Shown here: positions 12,810-24,072 of the stretch, piece after piece | Numbering within the stretch: position 1 is the first letter of the stretch | Layout: every line of letters begins with the position of its first letter | NCBI GenBank assembly: GCA_032209605.1 | Contig: JASFXZ010000001.1 | Span: 39,870,619 to 39,934,618, forward strand | From: Mactromeris polynyma | Taxonomy: Eukaryota; Mollusca; Bivalvia; Venerida; Mactridae | Direction of reading: 5' to 3' | Length of the DNA: 64,000 bases | Program-made: the position numbers and the translations under genes | The notes under the pieces: generated by a model | The model's database searches: none | What the model was told of the DNA's origin: nothing | Seen by the model: the letters and a program-made list of their open reading frames with translations, nothing else

Positions 12810-13290
12810 GTTACAGGAAGCGTTACGTTAAAAAACAATGCTTCCCCACACAACCCGGGAAAATAATGCTTCCCCACACAACCCGGGAAAACAATGCTTC
12901 CCCACACAACCCGGGAAAACAATGCTTCCCCACACAACCCGGGAAAACAATGCTTCCCCACACAACCCGGGAAAACAATGCTTCCCCACACAACCCGGGA
13001 AAACAATGCTACCCCACACAACCCGGGAAAACAATGCTTCCCCTCACAACCCGGGAAAACAATGCTTCCCCTCACAACCCGGGAAAACAATGCTTCCCCA
13101 CACAACCCGGGAAAACAATGCTTCCCCACACAACCCGGGAAAACAACAGTACACAAAACGCTAGGCACTGAGTAGGTGCAAGGGTAAAACATGTATGGGA
13201 ACAGGGGTCCAATAAATGGTCCGGTCGACCATAAAGACTACTAATGTGAACTAAGTTAGACAAGGAGGGGATATTAAATAATAAAAGACA
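12810..13290 (+). repeat. Interspersed repeat family A, copy 3, interrupted by a 28-bp array
   Basis: The left end GTTACAGGAAGCGTTACGT (about 12810) corresponds to the family start. After the tandem array the family sequence resumes at 13140 with AAAACAACAGTACACAAAAC, GCACTGAGTAGGTGCAAGGG and, further on, ACAAGGAGGGGATAT near 13260. The array therefore lies inside the element, at the place where other copies have a single CCCACACAGANCCCNGGGAA-like segment. Confidence 0.75.
12832..13144 (+). repeat. 28-bp minisatellite array, about 11 units
   Basis: The unit contains CAATGCTTCCCCACACAACC followed by CGGGAAAA; each has a SmaI-type CCCGGG. Units are nearly identical, with a few A/T swaps near 13012, 13042 and 13070. 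Frames open on both strands are repeat artefacts. Confidence 0.97.
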
Positions 13291-13849
13291 GCTTCCGTGA
13301 GGTTCACATGGGCTGAGTCGACAAGACAAATGCTTGACTTCTATGTATGGAATGAGTCTTATTGAGATTTTAACAGTGGTGTACAATGTCGTTGGCGGTG
13401 CTTTCGTCCTGAAGGCGCATGTCGACCAGATGACATTGTCTAGTGTATTGGATGCACGTTTCGAGAAACATAATGTTTTCTCATAAGATATAGATCGCTT
13501 CTCAATCTCCACTGTTTATAAAACAAATAAATTCAATGATAAAATCACGTGGGTCTTGTAACGTATTTGATTCTCTAATTAAAATGAAACACATGGGAAA
13601 TTTGGAAGATTGCTCGAGTTGTTTAATTTGTTAACTTAAAACATACTTTCATAATTTGCACAAAAAGCAACACATACAATGTTTCCCTTATGGCATCAAA
13701 TCCTCGCTTAATGAGATTAAATGTAAAACAAATTATATAACTATTTCCTTATTTCAACAATAACATGCACGAACGCTTAATTATTGAAAGTTTCACTTCA
13801 ATTCGCATTTAGATAAGACAACATGAGATGAACAATATTCGTCCTTGTT

Positions 13850-14288
13850 ATTGCTGCCTTGTGATGGTGTGGGATGCTGTAATGTGTTGCTGCCTTGTGA
13901 TGGTGTGGGATGCTGTAATGTGTTGCTGCCTTGTGATGGTGTGTGATGCTGTAATGTGTTGCTGCCTTGTGATGGTGTGGGATGCTGTAATGTGTTGCTG
14001 CCTTGTGATGGTGTGGGATGCTGTAATGTGTTGCTGCCTTGTGATGGTGTGGGATGCTGTAATGTGTTGCTGCCTTGTGATGGTGTGGGATGCTGTAATG
14101 TGTTGCTGCCTTGTGATGGTGTGGGATGCTGTAATGTGTTGCTGCCTTGTGATGGTGTGGGATGCTGTAATGTGTTGCTGCCTTGTGATGGTGTGGGATG
14201 CTGTAATGTGTTGCTGCCTTGTGATGGTGTGGGATGCTGTAATGTGTTGCTGCCTTGTGATGGTGTGGGATGCTGTAATGTGTTGTAT
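13850..14288 (+). repeat. 36-bp minisatellite array, about 12 units
   Basis: The unit starts TGCTGCCTTGTGATGGTGTG and includes GGATGCTGTAATGTGT. Units are almost identical; one differs at 13943 (GTGTGTGA). Because 36 is divisible by three, every unit translates to the same twelve residues and long frames appear on both strands. The + frame also runs on into the cysteine-rich candidate exon at 14355. Confidence 0.97.
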
Positions 14289-14354
14289 CACACTCGTCTT
14301 GTTCACAAAGTTTTCCGGCGCGGACGTACTAAGCTAGTTTTTTTTGCGTTACAG

Positions 14355-14546
14355 CTGTGCGTAATCAAATATGAAGATAATGTCGAAGCAAATTTTGGAC
14401 AGCCGAACTGCGTTTGTAAACTCGACGCTGATTGGTCACTCTGGCAAGCGGTAAACGTTAGAATGAATACATTCGTCTGCACGAGAAATAAGGATGGACG
14501 GTGTGAATGTAGAATGAAGTCTATTCTTTCTAGACTTGTTCCGTGA
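14355..14546 (+). CDS. Candidate terminal exon of a cysteine-rich protein (unidentified)
   Basis: A run of eight or more T bases followed by GCGTTACAG ends at 14354 and makes a good splice acceptor. Reading on in phase 0 gives 63 codons and a TGA at 14544-14546. The peptide has six cysteines in 63 residues, including two CxC motifs (CVC about residues 19-21, and CEC near residue 50), and two tryptophans in a WSLW segment. This spacing and composition look like an extracellular disulphide-bonded domain. I do not recognise the family, and no upstream partner exon was found. The frame is also open through the preceding 36-bp array, but I think that is coincidence. It could instead be a chance frame. 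Confidence 0.35.
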   Translation: MCVIKYEDNVEANFGQPNCVCKLDADWSLWQAVNVRMNTFVCTRNKDGRCECRMKSILSRLVP

Positions 14547-14548
14547 TG

Positions 14549-14734
14549 TATTCCATCCTATAAACTCCCTCCCGTGTTGTTCCCCTTAAGTGGTGTGCCA
14601 GACCTTGCGCCTCTATAACCTTTTATGTTTACCCTTGCAACTCATCAGTGTGTAAGTTCTGTAGACTGTTGTTTTATTGGGTATCTTTGTAGGGAGACAT
14701 TGTCTTGTGTATGTGGCGTTCCCTGTAACAACTT
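14549..14734 (-). repeat. Interspersed repeat family A, copy 4 (reverse)
   Basis: On the minus strand it begins TGTTACAGGGAACGCCACAT, then ACACAAGACAATGTCTCCCT, AACAACAGTCTACAG and TTGCAAGGGTAAACATAAAA, matching the family order seen at 23711 and 25077. It starts only three bases after the stop codon of the candidate cysteine-rich exon, so that transcript's 3' UTR would contain it. Confidence 0.8.
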
Positions 14735-17453
14735 TATCTCTCTTCCATACATATATATGAGTGTGCTACACTTCCTTTTGGACAGTGACTAGACTGTTAA
14801 TTATTGACGAATAATTGTCGTAGTTTTATATAGTCTATAAATACATGTACATCAACATAACAACAATGTTATGTTGTTCAAAATACAAACAATGTTACAT
14901 TAATCAGTTAAAATCATCAGTATTAAATACGTTTACTATAGTTGTGATAGTCAAACGGATTCCACACACATTATGTTTGATTTACAAATGTATAAGAACT
15001 TCCTTGGCAAAATCAAGAAGACTACGGGATCAATAATTAAATACCGTCTAAAATGTATATGCCTTCATCGATTTGAAAGTTTTGATATATTTGATATAAT
15101 TTTAAGCAGACAGGCCCAGTCATTATCTATAAGACCTCGTATATAATCATATATATAGACATAAAGTAAATAGTTTGAAGTACATTTATTACGCGGTTTA
15201 TGACATTTTATTGAACATATAACTAACTACTTATACCACGCATGCTATTATTGTCGAACATAATAAAAGTTAACACAATTGAACGAAAGCAGAATTTTAA
15301 TATTTCGTTGTCTTTATTTTATTGATTAACATGATTGTGTTCGTGCAATAATGCGAAATCATAACCAATAAAAACCTCTTTGCTTATTTCAATTAGCGCC
15401 CATCACCGTCGCTTTAGCGACGTTTCTTGCTGGTACTGAGCTCATTTAATCGACGGGGACTTACTATTTCTGTTCGACATTATGTTGTTATCCAAGATAT
15501 TGATAGCAGATACAGTTTAAGCCAAGTCAATTAAAACTGAGTGACGTTTTGGTAATAACAATGATATTGTTGTTAAAACAAGCAACTTTTATTACGTTGA
15601 AAATGACGTATGTAAGCGTGTTGTTATGACATTTACATAATGGGACGCTAAAATATTTCACAAATGTAATCATTGTGCCCAGACAATGGCCTTGTTGAGG
15701 GTATTTTTTTACTGCACAAATGTATTGTGTCAGTTAAAAGCCATCATGCTGTCACAACAACTATATTATATTGTCGATTTTGTCCAAGTAATAACATTTT
15801 TATCACAGACGCATTCATTTTACATACATGCTCAAGACATTTAAAGTAATGTATAAAAAACATCTTAAATACTCCGTAATATATTTAGAAATAACGTCGC
15901 TTAATGCATACATGACGTATTCAACAATCGGATGTAATGGATGACACATTTAGTCAGTGAAATATTTGATATTACGGTAAAGCTAATTTGATATAGCTGT
16001 GTTCACGAAGGTTTGTAGTGCCACGTATAGGCCGTGCCGCATGTAGGCCGCATACGACCCTAATGCAGCGCACTTCGCCGCATATAGTACACATAAAAAG
16101 AACTAATTTGATGTATTCAGGACTGTAAGAGACTCCGCCGTAAGACATGTTTTTTTGTATTATAGAATGAAGTCATCCACTTTCTTCAATAATTTCGATT
16201 TCAGTTACATTATTCATATTACGTCCGGACAACGTAAACAAATAAAGGTCATACATTCTTTAAGAAGAACTGAACAATTCTAAACATGTCATTACTCTAC
16301 CCAGCTATTTGTGTTCAAAATAACTGAATTGTGTTTTCAAAAATGTATAAATACTCAGGGAATGCCTCATTATAGTGGCATTTCATATCTTAAATAATTA
16401 ATGTCTGTAAATAACACCTTTTTACATATTTTGTAAGCAATGACGATCTTGCTTTACTGACACATACTGTAAGTGTTATATGAACTGATAATAATGTTAG
16501 ACGTTTACGAGAACTTTTCTTCAAACATTCGACATGAAATTGTATTTTATCAAGGAATATTTCTTACAAGAGTGGTTAAACGAAATAATGTTGACTTTAT
16601 TATCTTGCATGACGATAGATTCCCCTTAAATATAAAAGAATGATGTGTTAGTGAATTTAACAAACAACAATTATATGTTGTTCAATGGAAGTTCTATCTG
16701 TCTCTTTATAAAGTCTAGACAAAGGAAATAATAGTGTTTTCATCATTAGATCCAAAAACATCGTAAATTGCCGATCCAATATGTCTATTTTATCTTAGCT
16801 TTTCAGCAACTTGTTTTGGAGACTTTCGTGAGATTTACCAGCTGTCAAACCCAGACTTAATTATGTTCATCGTCCACTGACCTCGAAAATCAGTTTTGTA
16901 TCTGTCAGGAATTGGTATATATATATATTGGATCTGTCCTAGACAGTTTATTAAATGATATTTGGAGATCTGTAATACAATCTGCATAGTAAATGCAACC
17001 AAACAGCCCACTTACTGTAACACTTAGCCGGTTTATGCTATGTTACTGTCATTAACTCCGACATGTTGGCTTTTAATCTACTCGGTAAGGACTACCAGTT
17101 TTCGACCAATTAGTACACTACTATGTTGAGGTTTTAGGTAATGTTGTATACCAAAGGGTCAGACTCTAATTCACATATCCATATTTTGCTTATAACCCAT
17201 ATGGCTTAACTTAGCAATTACAATTTACAGTAATTCTCTACATTTCCTATACGAATGTTCGGAAACAAAACTAAAACGTTGTACAATAAATAGAAAAACA
17301 TGAAAGATGAAACAAGTGACTTAATTACTAATATTTTTAAAATTACATTTTTATATGTGGAATTAACATACTTTCCATATAATTTGGATCAACTGCAATG
17401 AAAATGTCCAATGTATTGCGTTCTAAGTTAAAGCTGATATAAAAAGAATAATA
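14735..17453. other. Non-coding stretch
   Basis: AT-rich sequence. It contains a dispersed repeat (15640-15850) related to 24400-24580 and a GCCGCATATAG-type motif near 16015-16085 related to the 16-bp array. No credible exon or RNA gene was seen. Confidence 0.55.
15640..15850 (+). repeat. Dispersed repeat family C, copy 1
   Basis: It aligns in order with 24400-24580. Shared blocks include GTGYCCAGACAAYGG, TTGAGGGTAT/TTGAGGAGTAT, AAATGTATTNTGTCA, GATTTTGTCYAAG and ATAACAWTTTNATYA. The match may continue weakly near 16705-16735 (GTCTAGACAAAGGAAAT) against 24709-24725. Confidence 0.6.
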
Positions 17454-17455
17454 TA

Positions 17456-18953
17456 CTAGCGGAAAAAAGAAACTGTGCATGTGTAAATGTTCATATATCC
17501 TTCAATTTTATAAATTAAAGCTTGAAACTTTACACAGGTAAGTTGTGTATCCCTCTCGGTCATTTACACTGGCCAGTGCATGAGTTGCACGGGTAGTTTG
17601 CCTGTCAGGCTAACGTCTTCTTTTTCACGTTTTTTTCGTGCAGCAGTCAATTGCAAACACGTTTGTCGCCTAAACCTGTGTTAAAACATAGTGTTGTTAC
17701 ATGTAAGACATAAAACCAGGATGATTTTGAAAAACGTCGTTGATACGCCATGCCAAGGTTGAATGAAACTGACAGATGCCGCGCCGTAGGCATGCTTGAA
17801 GCTGGTGTACGTCATACTGACGTTGCCAGACAATTTGCCGTTCACCAAAATACTGTAGACGCCTTGTGGAGACGGTACCAACAGTTTGGGGCAACCAAAG
17901 ACCGGCCTCGATCAGGACGTCCACGCGTAACGTCTATTCGCCAGGATACGTACATCCGGGTGGTTCATCTCCGTGACCGACTCAGAACTGCTTCTTTGAC
18001 GGCTAGAAGTATTCATGGCCTTAGAAGAATCAGTCCCCGAACGGTACGTAATCGATTGCGTGAACGAGGCATACGTCCACGACGTCCTGCCATACGTCCT
18101 GTTCTGCAGCAACGTCATCGTGTAGCACGTTTTGCCTGGTGTAGAAGACACATACACTTCACGCAACAGGACTGGGCACGTATTCTTTTCACGGATGAGT
18201 CCAGGTTCCATCTCGACAGCAGCGACGGCCGTTCTAGAGTGTACCGTCGTGTTGGTGAACGTTTCCATGACAGTTGTGTGATTGAACTACGTCCATTCGG
18301 CTTAGGTAGTGTCATGGTGTGGGGTGGCATCTCATCCCGTGGTAGAACAGCACTTGTGGTTGTAGACGGCACACTTACAGGCATCAGATATCGTGACGAA
18401 ATCATACGGCCTATCGTCCTTCCATTTGTGCAGCAACGTAACGCCACGCTGCAACAGGATAACGCTCGCCCGCACGTCGCGCGGGTCGTCACCGACTTTT
18501 TGACCCAGAGCAATGTGAATGTGCTGCCCTGGCCTGCAATATCACCGGAGTTGTCGCCTATAGAACACGTGTGGGATGAGATGCAGCGACGGTAACGTGG
18601 CCTCCAAAATCAGCCGTTGACGTTACCTGACCTATCACGTGCGCTTGTCAGAATCTGGAATGGTATTCCCCAGGCATTTTTCAGAACATTTGTCACATCA
18701 ATGCGGCGTCGTTGTCAAGCATGCATCGATTCCAAAGGTGGACATACACGGTATTGATGAGCTGAACTTTGTTTAGAGAACGTCTCTGAAAACTGATCTC
18801 TATCTAAGACGCAGCTGATTCAATAACCATATCAATTGAGCTGGTGTTAAATAAAGGTAAGATAAAACCCTGTTGAAATTTTTATTGCGATTCCTTACAT
18901 ACCTCCTAAGTTATAGCATATTATACACATGCACAGTTTCTTTTTTCCGCTAG
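17456..18953 (+). mobile_element. Complete Tc1-like DNA transposon
   Basis: The element is 1,498 bp long with 29-bp terminal inverted repeats. The left end starts CTAGCGGAAAAAAGAAACTG and the right end is its exact reverse complement. TA dinucleotides flank both ends (17454-17455 and 18954-18955), as expected for Tc1/mariner insertion. The inverted match extends a few bases into the flanks (ATATA/TATAT), suggesting insertion into a TATA-like palindrome. The interior carries one transposase frame in the same orientation, with a single premature stop. Intact, matching ends point to a fairly recent insertion. Confidence 0.93.
17750..18757 (+). pseudogene. Tc1-like transposase, DD34E, with one premature stop
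   Basis: The enzyme of this family cuts and pastes the element in the nucleus by binding the inverted repeats. Residues 1-47 form a helix-turn-helix region, a GRPR motif lies at 56-59, and a second DNA-binding helix region follows to about 120. The catalytic triad is visible: D149 (FTDES), D237 (QQDNARPH) and E272 (SPIEHVWD), with 34 residues between the last two. A TAA at 18593-18595 interrupts the frame at codon 282. Beyond it the same frame continues for 53 codons with a typical C-terminal block (SMRRRCQ, then GGHTRY) to a TGA at 18755-18757. The full 335 codons match the usual Tc1 length. All catalytic residues precede the stop, but loss of the last ~54 residues probably inactivates the protein. 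Confidence 0.9.
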
Positions 18954-18955
18954 TA

Positions 18956-19229
18956 TATATATTTACTTTATAAACGATGTGCTTCTGTTTCAACCACAGA
19001 CACACTACTTATTATATTTTCTCCACTTACATTGTAGACACGATGGTAAATATATTTTGGGTGCATCTACTTCAACATACTACGTTAGATATTGTTTCAA
19101 TAAATGATGTTTATGCTCACACTGCTGCGAAAGATGAATATACACTAAAGTAAGGGGTGTTATTTCTGGACACGTGGATAATTAAGACATGAACACAGGA
19201 GTTGAACAGGAAGTACAAAGTGGACTGCC
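18956..19229. other. Non-coding spacer
   Basis: AT-rich spacer between the Tc1 element and the repeat-bearing block that starts near 19230. Nothing recognisable. Confidence 0.5.
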
Positions 19230-19279
19230 ACCCCAATTTCACATGACACAAGCTAATGGATATATGCGTTGTAAGTTGT

Positions 19280-19610
19280 TTTTGATATTGATAAATGATT
19301 TGTTCTTGTAAAGAATTAGTATCTCAAAATAGACAATCCAAATCGAAAACAGACGAATATTCGATTTACAATTGCTTATTATTTTGTAATCTAACTCTCC
19401 TAAATCGTCTGGCGTGTTGACAACGTCTTCCACTTCCTAGCGATGAACAACGACATGTAATCTGTCCAGTCACCATTATATGGCTGCAATTTGATAATTT
19501 AATTTTAGATGAGTCATAATACGTACACCGGTTTGGTTAGTTTATGCATATCATATTGCGTCTGTAGCGGAATAAGTTGACGTATGGTTGTCATTTGCTA
19601 TGTGTTGTTT
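19280..19610 (+). repeat. Dispersed repeat family D, left flank of the first 37-bp array
   Basis: This segment aligns in order with 30837-31105. Shared blocks include TTCGATTTACAATKG, ATTNTGNAATC, AATCGTCTGGC, CAATCTGT-like and CATRTTGCGTCTGTARCGGAA. In both places a tandem array starts about 140-190 bp after the last block, although the two arrays have different units (37 bp here, 25 bp there). This suggests a mobile element family that carries a tandem array in its body. Confidence 0.7.
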
Positions 19611-19737
19611 TGGCTTTACGTAGATTCATTACACGCGTAATCACATACAGAATTGGTTTAATAATTTGTTTTACATTGCATTGCATATTCTGTTAAATTT
19701 ATTCACTTGTACAAAGTCATGGTACTGTCAGAATAAA

Positions 19738-20671
19738 TATTGCGGTTTGTACCAGCCAACTACATGCAACGTTGTATTGCGGTTTGTATCAGCCAACTAC
19801 ATGCAACGTTGTATTGCGGTTTGTACCAGCCAACTACATGCAACGTTGTATTGCTGTTTGTACAAGCCAACTACATGCAACGTTGTATTGCGGTTTGTAC
19901 CAGCCAACTACATGCAACGTTGTATTGCGGTTTGTACCAGCCAACTACATGCAACGTTGTATTGCGGTTTGTATCAGCCAACTACATGCAACAGTGTATT
20001 GCAGTTTGTACCAGCCAACTACATGCAACGTTGTATTGCGGTTTGTATCAGCCAACTACATGCAACGTTGTATTGCGGTTTGTACCAGCCAACTACATGC
20101 AACGTTGTATTGCGGTTTGTATCAGCCAACTACATGCAACAGTGTATTGCGGTTTGTACCAGCCAACTACATGCAACGTTGTATTGCGGTTTGTACCAGC
20201 CAACTACATGCAACGTTGTATTGCAGTTTGTATCAGCCAACTACATGCAACGTTGTATTGCGGTTTGTATCAGCCAACTACATGCAACGTTGTATTGCGG
20301 TTTGTATCAGCCAACTACATGTAACGTTGTATTGCGGTTTGTATCAGCCAACTACATGCAACGTTGTATTGCGGTTTGTATCAGCCAACTACATGCAACG
20401 TTGTATTGCGGTTTGTATCAGCCAACTACATGCAACGTAGTATTGCGGTTTGTATCAGCCAACTACATGCAACATTGTATTGCGGTTTGTATCAGCCAAC
20501 TACATGCAACATTGTATTGCGGTTTGTACCAGCCAACTACATGCAACGTTGTATTGCGGTTTGTATCAGCCAACTACATGCAACGTAGTATTGCGGTTTG
20601 TATCAGCCAACTACATGCAACATTGTATTGCGGTTTGTACCAGCCAACTACATGCAACGTTGTATTGCGAA
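19738..20671 (+). repeat. 37-bp minisatellite array, about 25 units
   Basis: The unit contains GCGGTTTGTACCAGCCAACT and then ACATGCAACGTTGTATT. The main variants are ACC/ATC in the first half and CGTTGT, AGTGTA, ATTGT or CGTAGT near the end. The period of 37 is not divisible by three, so the translation cycles through all three frames and repeats every 37 residues. The long open frames, up to 341 codons, are therefore repeat artefacts. One begins upstream with a short hydrophobic stretch that I take to be chance. Confidence 0.97.
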
Positions 20672-20689
20672 TTATTCCCATTTTGGTTT

Positions 20690-21780
20690 AGTACGTTAAA
20701 CTTTACATTTACTTCAGAACGGTTGAAAACAAACTTTGAGCTGGCCAGTCGATGCACAAATGTTTGGCAAACGATCGATCAATAGTGTAACATAGTGGCT
20801 CTCGTGTATAATTAATCATGCATGTATTGATTGATTTCTTTAATTAATAATTGTTTAATTATTAATGATTTTTAAATGTTGAATATTGTTCAGCTGAGAA
20901 CAGTTTTAAATTAGAATTCATTTTACCGGATTAAATTAACTTGTACAAACTGGCAGCGAAACAAGTCTCTAACATTAAGTTCTTTGTGACAGAGGTTATT
21001 CGCACTCATTGATATCCAAAGTTGTTTATGATGTACTTACTGATTTTTAAACATTATGTAGTATGATTGACGTTCATTAATAACTTTTCGGCATTTGTTG
21101 GAACCAAAATTATAATATGACATTTTTCAAAACTTAAAACGCAGATTGCATCAGACAAAAGGTTTTTAAAGGCAATTTAAAAAGACTTGGTAAATGAAAC
21201 TCATTGGATATTTTTAGACGCCCCTAGCTACCAAAACAATTGTACATTTGTTAATAAAAGTAATTCTCTTTATGATTTTAAGTTAGGACTGAGGAGGAAG
21301 GGTTAGGGGTTAGAATAGGAATAAGAAACGGACAGAGTGAGAAGTTAAGGTTAGGGATAATGACTTTAAGTAAAGTTAGGGTTAGGCTTAGAAAGGAATA
21401 TAATTTGGAAATGTAGTTAAATTGTTGAAGTTGCTTTTCCGTAACAGTTGAGAAATAATTTTCGTTTTCGATAATATTTATAAGTAAAGCATTGATATAA
21501 CATGCTTTCATTAAGTTAATAAAATCCACTATACGATCATGACGAGTTGTTTGTTTGTGAATTAATAATAGTACACAATGTTACAATAGATACTGTGTAC
21601 ACAAAAGCGGTATTGTCAACTAGGTTTGAATTAATAGTAGAAACTAGATTAAACAACGATCACTGAACTACACAACATAATATGTTTAACAACAACAATA
21701 CATTCAATAATTTCATCACAATCTGGAAACTATATGTACAAGCAATAAATAACGAAGTCGAGCACAATTTGCACAGCCAC
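20690..21780. other. Non-coding stretch
   Basis: AT-rich sequence with no supported gene. A GTTAGGGTTAGG-like stretch near 21300-21400 is irregular and not a telomeric array. Confidence 0.55.
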
Positions 21781-21821
21781 ATCAAACAGGGTGAGTGAAA
21801 ACGTGACTTTTTGTAGACTCT

Positions 21822-21908
21822 GTAGATTTGCCGGAATACATGCCACACAATTTAAGCGAGGCGAAATGTTCTCCGATTTTTTTGTGGCACGCATTCCGGC
21901 AAATCTAC
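21822..21908. repeat. Imperfect inverted repeat with ~27-base arms
   Basis: The left arm starts GTAGATTTGCCGGAAT (21822-21850). The right arm ends ATTCCGGCAAATCTAC (21882-21908). The arms match except for two substitutions and a two-base gap, around a ~31-base spacer. It could be the ends of a small foldback element or a relic of a longer one. No coding sequence is linked to it. Confidence 0.75.
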
Positions 21909-22784
21909 GACAATCTATGTGTCAATATGGGCATCGATGCAACCGGAATTTGGATGACCAGGTTTTAGGTTTCAGTCAGAAGACACAAGCATAAATGAAA
22001 TTAGAGCTACCGCCTTGTAACGGTCAATGGGAAAAGACACAGTGGGCGTTTAAACCTGGTTTAAAATAGAGTGCCCAGCCAAATAAAACGAAAAATGTAA
22101 ATAAGATAAGCTCTGCTTGACAACTGCACCAAGATTAGAGACTACGGGTACAGGTAGTGCATGTAGTATATAGATAGATAAAGCAATAGACCCGTGAAGC
22201 CAGTCAAGCATGTATCGATGACGTATCAGAATTCAGAAGAAACGAAGAGAAGTCGTTATGAGCACGACAACATGTAACAATTACAAATATTAGGCACTTC
22301 CCTTCCATTTCTGAGTGTGTGAGGGAGGGCCCGCAATCACAGGGTATTAAGCCAGTATTGTCGTCGTACAAGATCATTAGTTGCGGTAAAATCAGCTGTG
22401 CTTCTTTTTTAAATAAGCATTCAAGTTTTGATGCGTGGGATAATGTGCTCGTTATATCGTAGGTTGCGTCTAAGTTAGCAATCACGTAAAGTAAATTGTG
22501 ATGTTTGATTACCTGATGATTTGTGAAGATGTGCACACTGCTGGCATGTTAACCGTAACTCGTAACCACGCATAACGATCAAACACCGGATGTAGGACCA
22601 AAACAGAACATCAAGTGTTTAATTGAATGACAATACGAGAAATGATGCGTCATATTCAAAACCTCAAGTTTCACTCTTGATAACACTTGTGTCAGTAGCA
22701 AAGTACATATTATGTTCATGGATCTATCTCTGTTTCAAGTGGCGCTTAACACCCTGATCCTTTTCCTGGGCCTTCACAAAAGCA
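21909..22784. other. Non-coding stretch
   Basis: A 110-codon minus-strand frame at 22204-22536 has no recognisable domain and no splice support. I do not call it a gene. Otherwise featureless. Confidence 0.5.
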
Positions 22785-23020
22785 GAAACACAGTGAAATC
22801 CCATACAATGCCCCTGAGTCATATTTGTAGTAAACATTAATGAAATTACATACAGTTTTTTAGAAACAATTGCCAGGAGTCATAACATGTAATACGATTC
22901 TCTCCACTTCTATCAACACATGTTGATTCAATTGTTTGCTTAACTTCCGTAAATAATTTAGTTAGAAAGAAATTGAGTTACAAGTTCCTCTGCGTATTGG
23001 AAATGTATTTTCACATAAAC
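22785..23020 (+). repeat. Dispersed repeat family B, copy 2
   Basis: It pairs with 7495-7730 in the same orientation, sharing TTGATTCAATTGTTTGCT and CCGTAAATAATT among other blocks. Divergence is high, so this is an old repeat. Confidence 0.65.
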
Positions 23021-23710
23021 ACATCGGTGGATATTATACGAGCGTAACCCGTTGTTTCTCGTTGTCTGTAAATTACTGCTTGCCGAAACCAAACTTTAGA
23101 TTGGTCATGCACAGTGTCTTAACTAATTTAGCGCTAGTCGTTTTTACCGACTTCAACTTACACAATGTAATTTCTCATCGAACGACTACTTTACTTTTTA
23201 TAGCAATTCCAACATTAAGAACAAGATGCAAAAGTAAGTTACAAAATGATGACGTCGCATCTGAATGTACATAATGTTTAAAAAGATATTACGCTCTTAA
23301 AATCGAAAAAACAAAGTATGCAATACTTATAAATATTCCCTCGTTTGTTTCATTGTATAAATCACAATTAAGTCTCCAAACATCTTCGGACAAAGCGCTT
23401 AGTTTTTTAGGTCAAACATTTGAATCCCTGTATACTAAATTATCTCCATACTTCTGCCTATTTTGATAAGACCAGATCAAAACTCATAATAAATGTCGCA
23501 ACATGCACAGTCACCAAAAACACGAAAATGTATACATGCAAGTTAATAATTACGAAGACATATCTATATCATGCTTAAACACTTTATTATAGCTTCAATT
23601 CAAGTCGTCATTTGACTCAAGCAGTAAGATAATTTAGCTTATGTTGTGTGAGTTTCTTCAAGCTATGCGTACGATAGTGTAAGACGCTGATTTGCAGAAA
23701 GGTAGATTAA
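23021..23710. other. Non-coding stretch
   Basis: A 70-codon frame at 23062-23274 ends near a splice-like GTAAGT, but nothing else supports an exon. No repeats were recognised. Confidence 0.5.
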
Positions 23711-24072
23711 GTTGTTTCAGGGAACGCCCCATACAAAAGACAATACCTCCCCACAGAGACCCCCGGGAAAACAACACCCTACAATACAATAGACACTGAG
23801 GATGTACTAGGGTAAACATGTACGGGAATAGGTGAGCGGAGAATTGTCTGGCCGACCCACAAAAACGACTGTGGATACTTAAGGGCAACAACAAGGGGAG
23901 GATATAATGGATGGAATACATCATGGAACAAGCCAAGAAAGTCACTACTAAGCCGAAAGGAAGAGAAAAGAACATGAATATTATATCAAGTAAATGAACT
24001 GTACATTGGGAAAGGGAAACTTAACATACATCTAAAACATAAATATAAATAATAACCACACACAGATTTACA
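23711..24072 (+). repeat. Interspersed repeat family A, copy 5 (longest)
   Basis: This is the most complete copy: TTTCAGGGAACGCCCCATAC, ACAATACCTCCCCACAGAGA, CCCCCGGGAAAACAACA, GTAAACATGTACGGGAATAG, CTGGCCGACCCACAAAAACG, then ATAATGGATGGAATACATCA and GCCGAAAGGAAGAGAAAAGA. It ends with AACATACATCTAAAACATAA and CACAGATTTACA. It provides the reference order for the other copies. A minus-strand 105-codon frame across it is not conserved in the other copies. Confidence 0.8.

Noticed and set aside
12832..13144. CRISPR-like array of regularly spaced repeats
   Set aside because: Units are contiguous with no unique spacers, the setting is eukaryotic, and there are no cas genes. The same holds for the other arrays.
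19666..20785. 341-codon frame with a hydrophobic N-terminus leading into the 37-bp array
   Set aside because: The frame is carried by stop-free repeats, the translation cycles through three frames, and the hydrophobic start is short and lies in AT-rich sequence where this is common by chance.
21290..21400. Telomere-like GGTTAGGG words
   Set aside because: The words are scattered and irregular and do not form a tandem telomeric array.
22204..22536. 110-codon minus-strand frame
   Set aside because: Ordinary composition without motifs and no exon structure around it.
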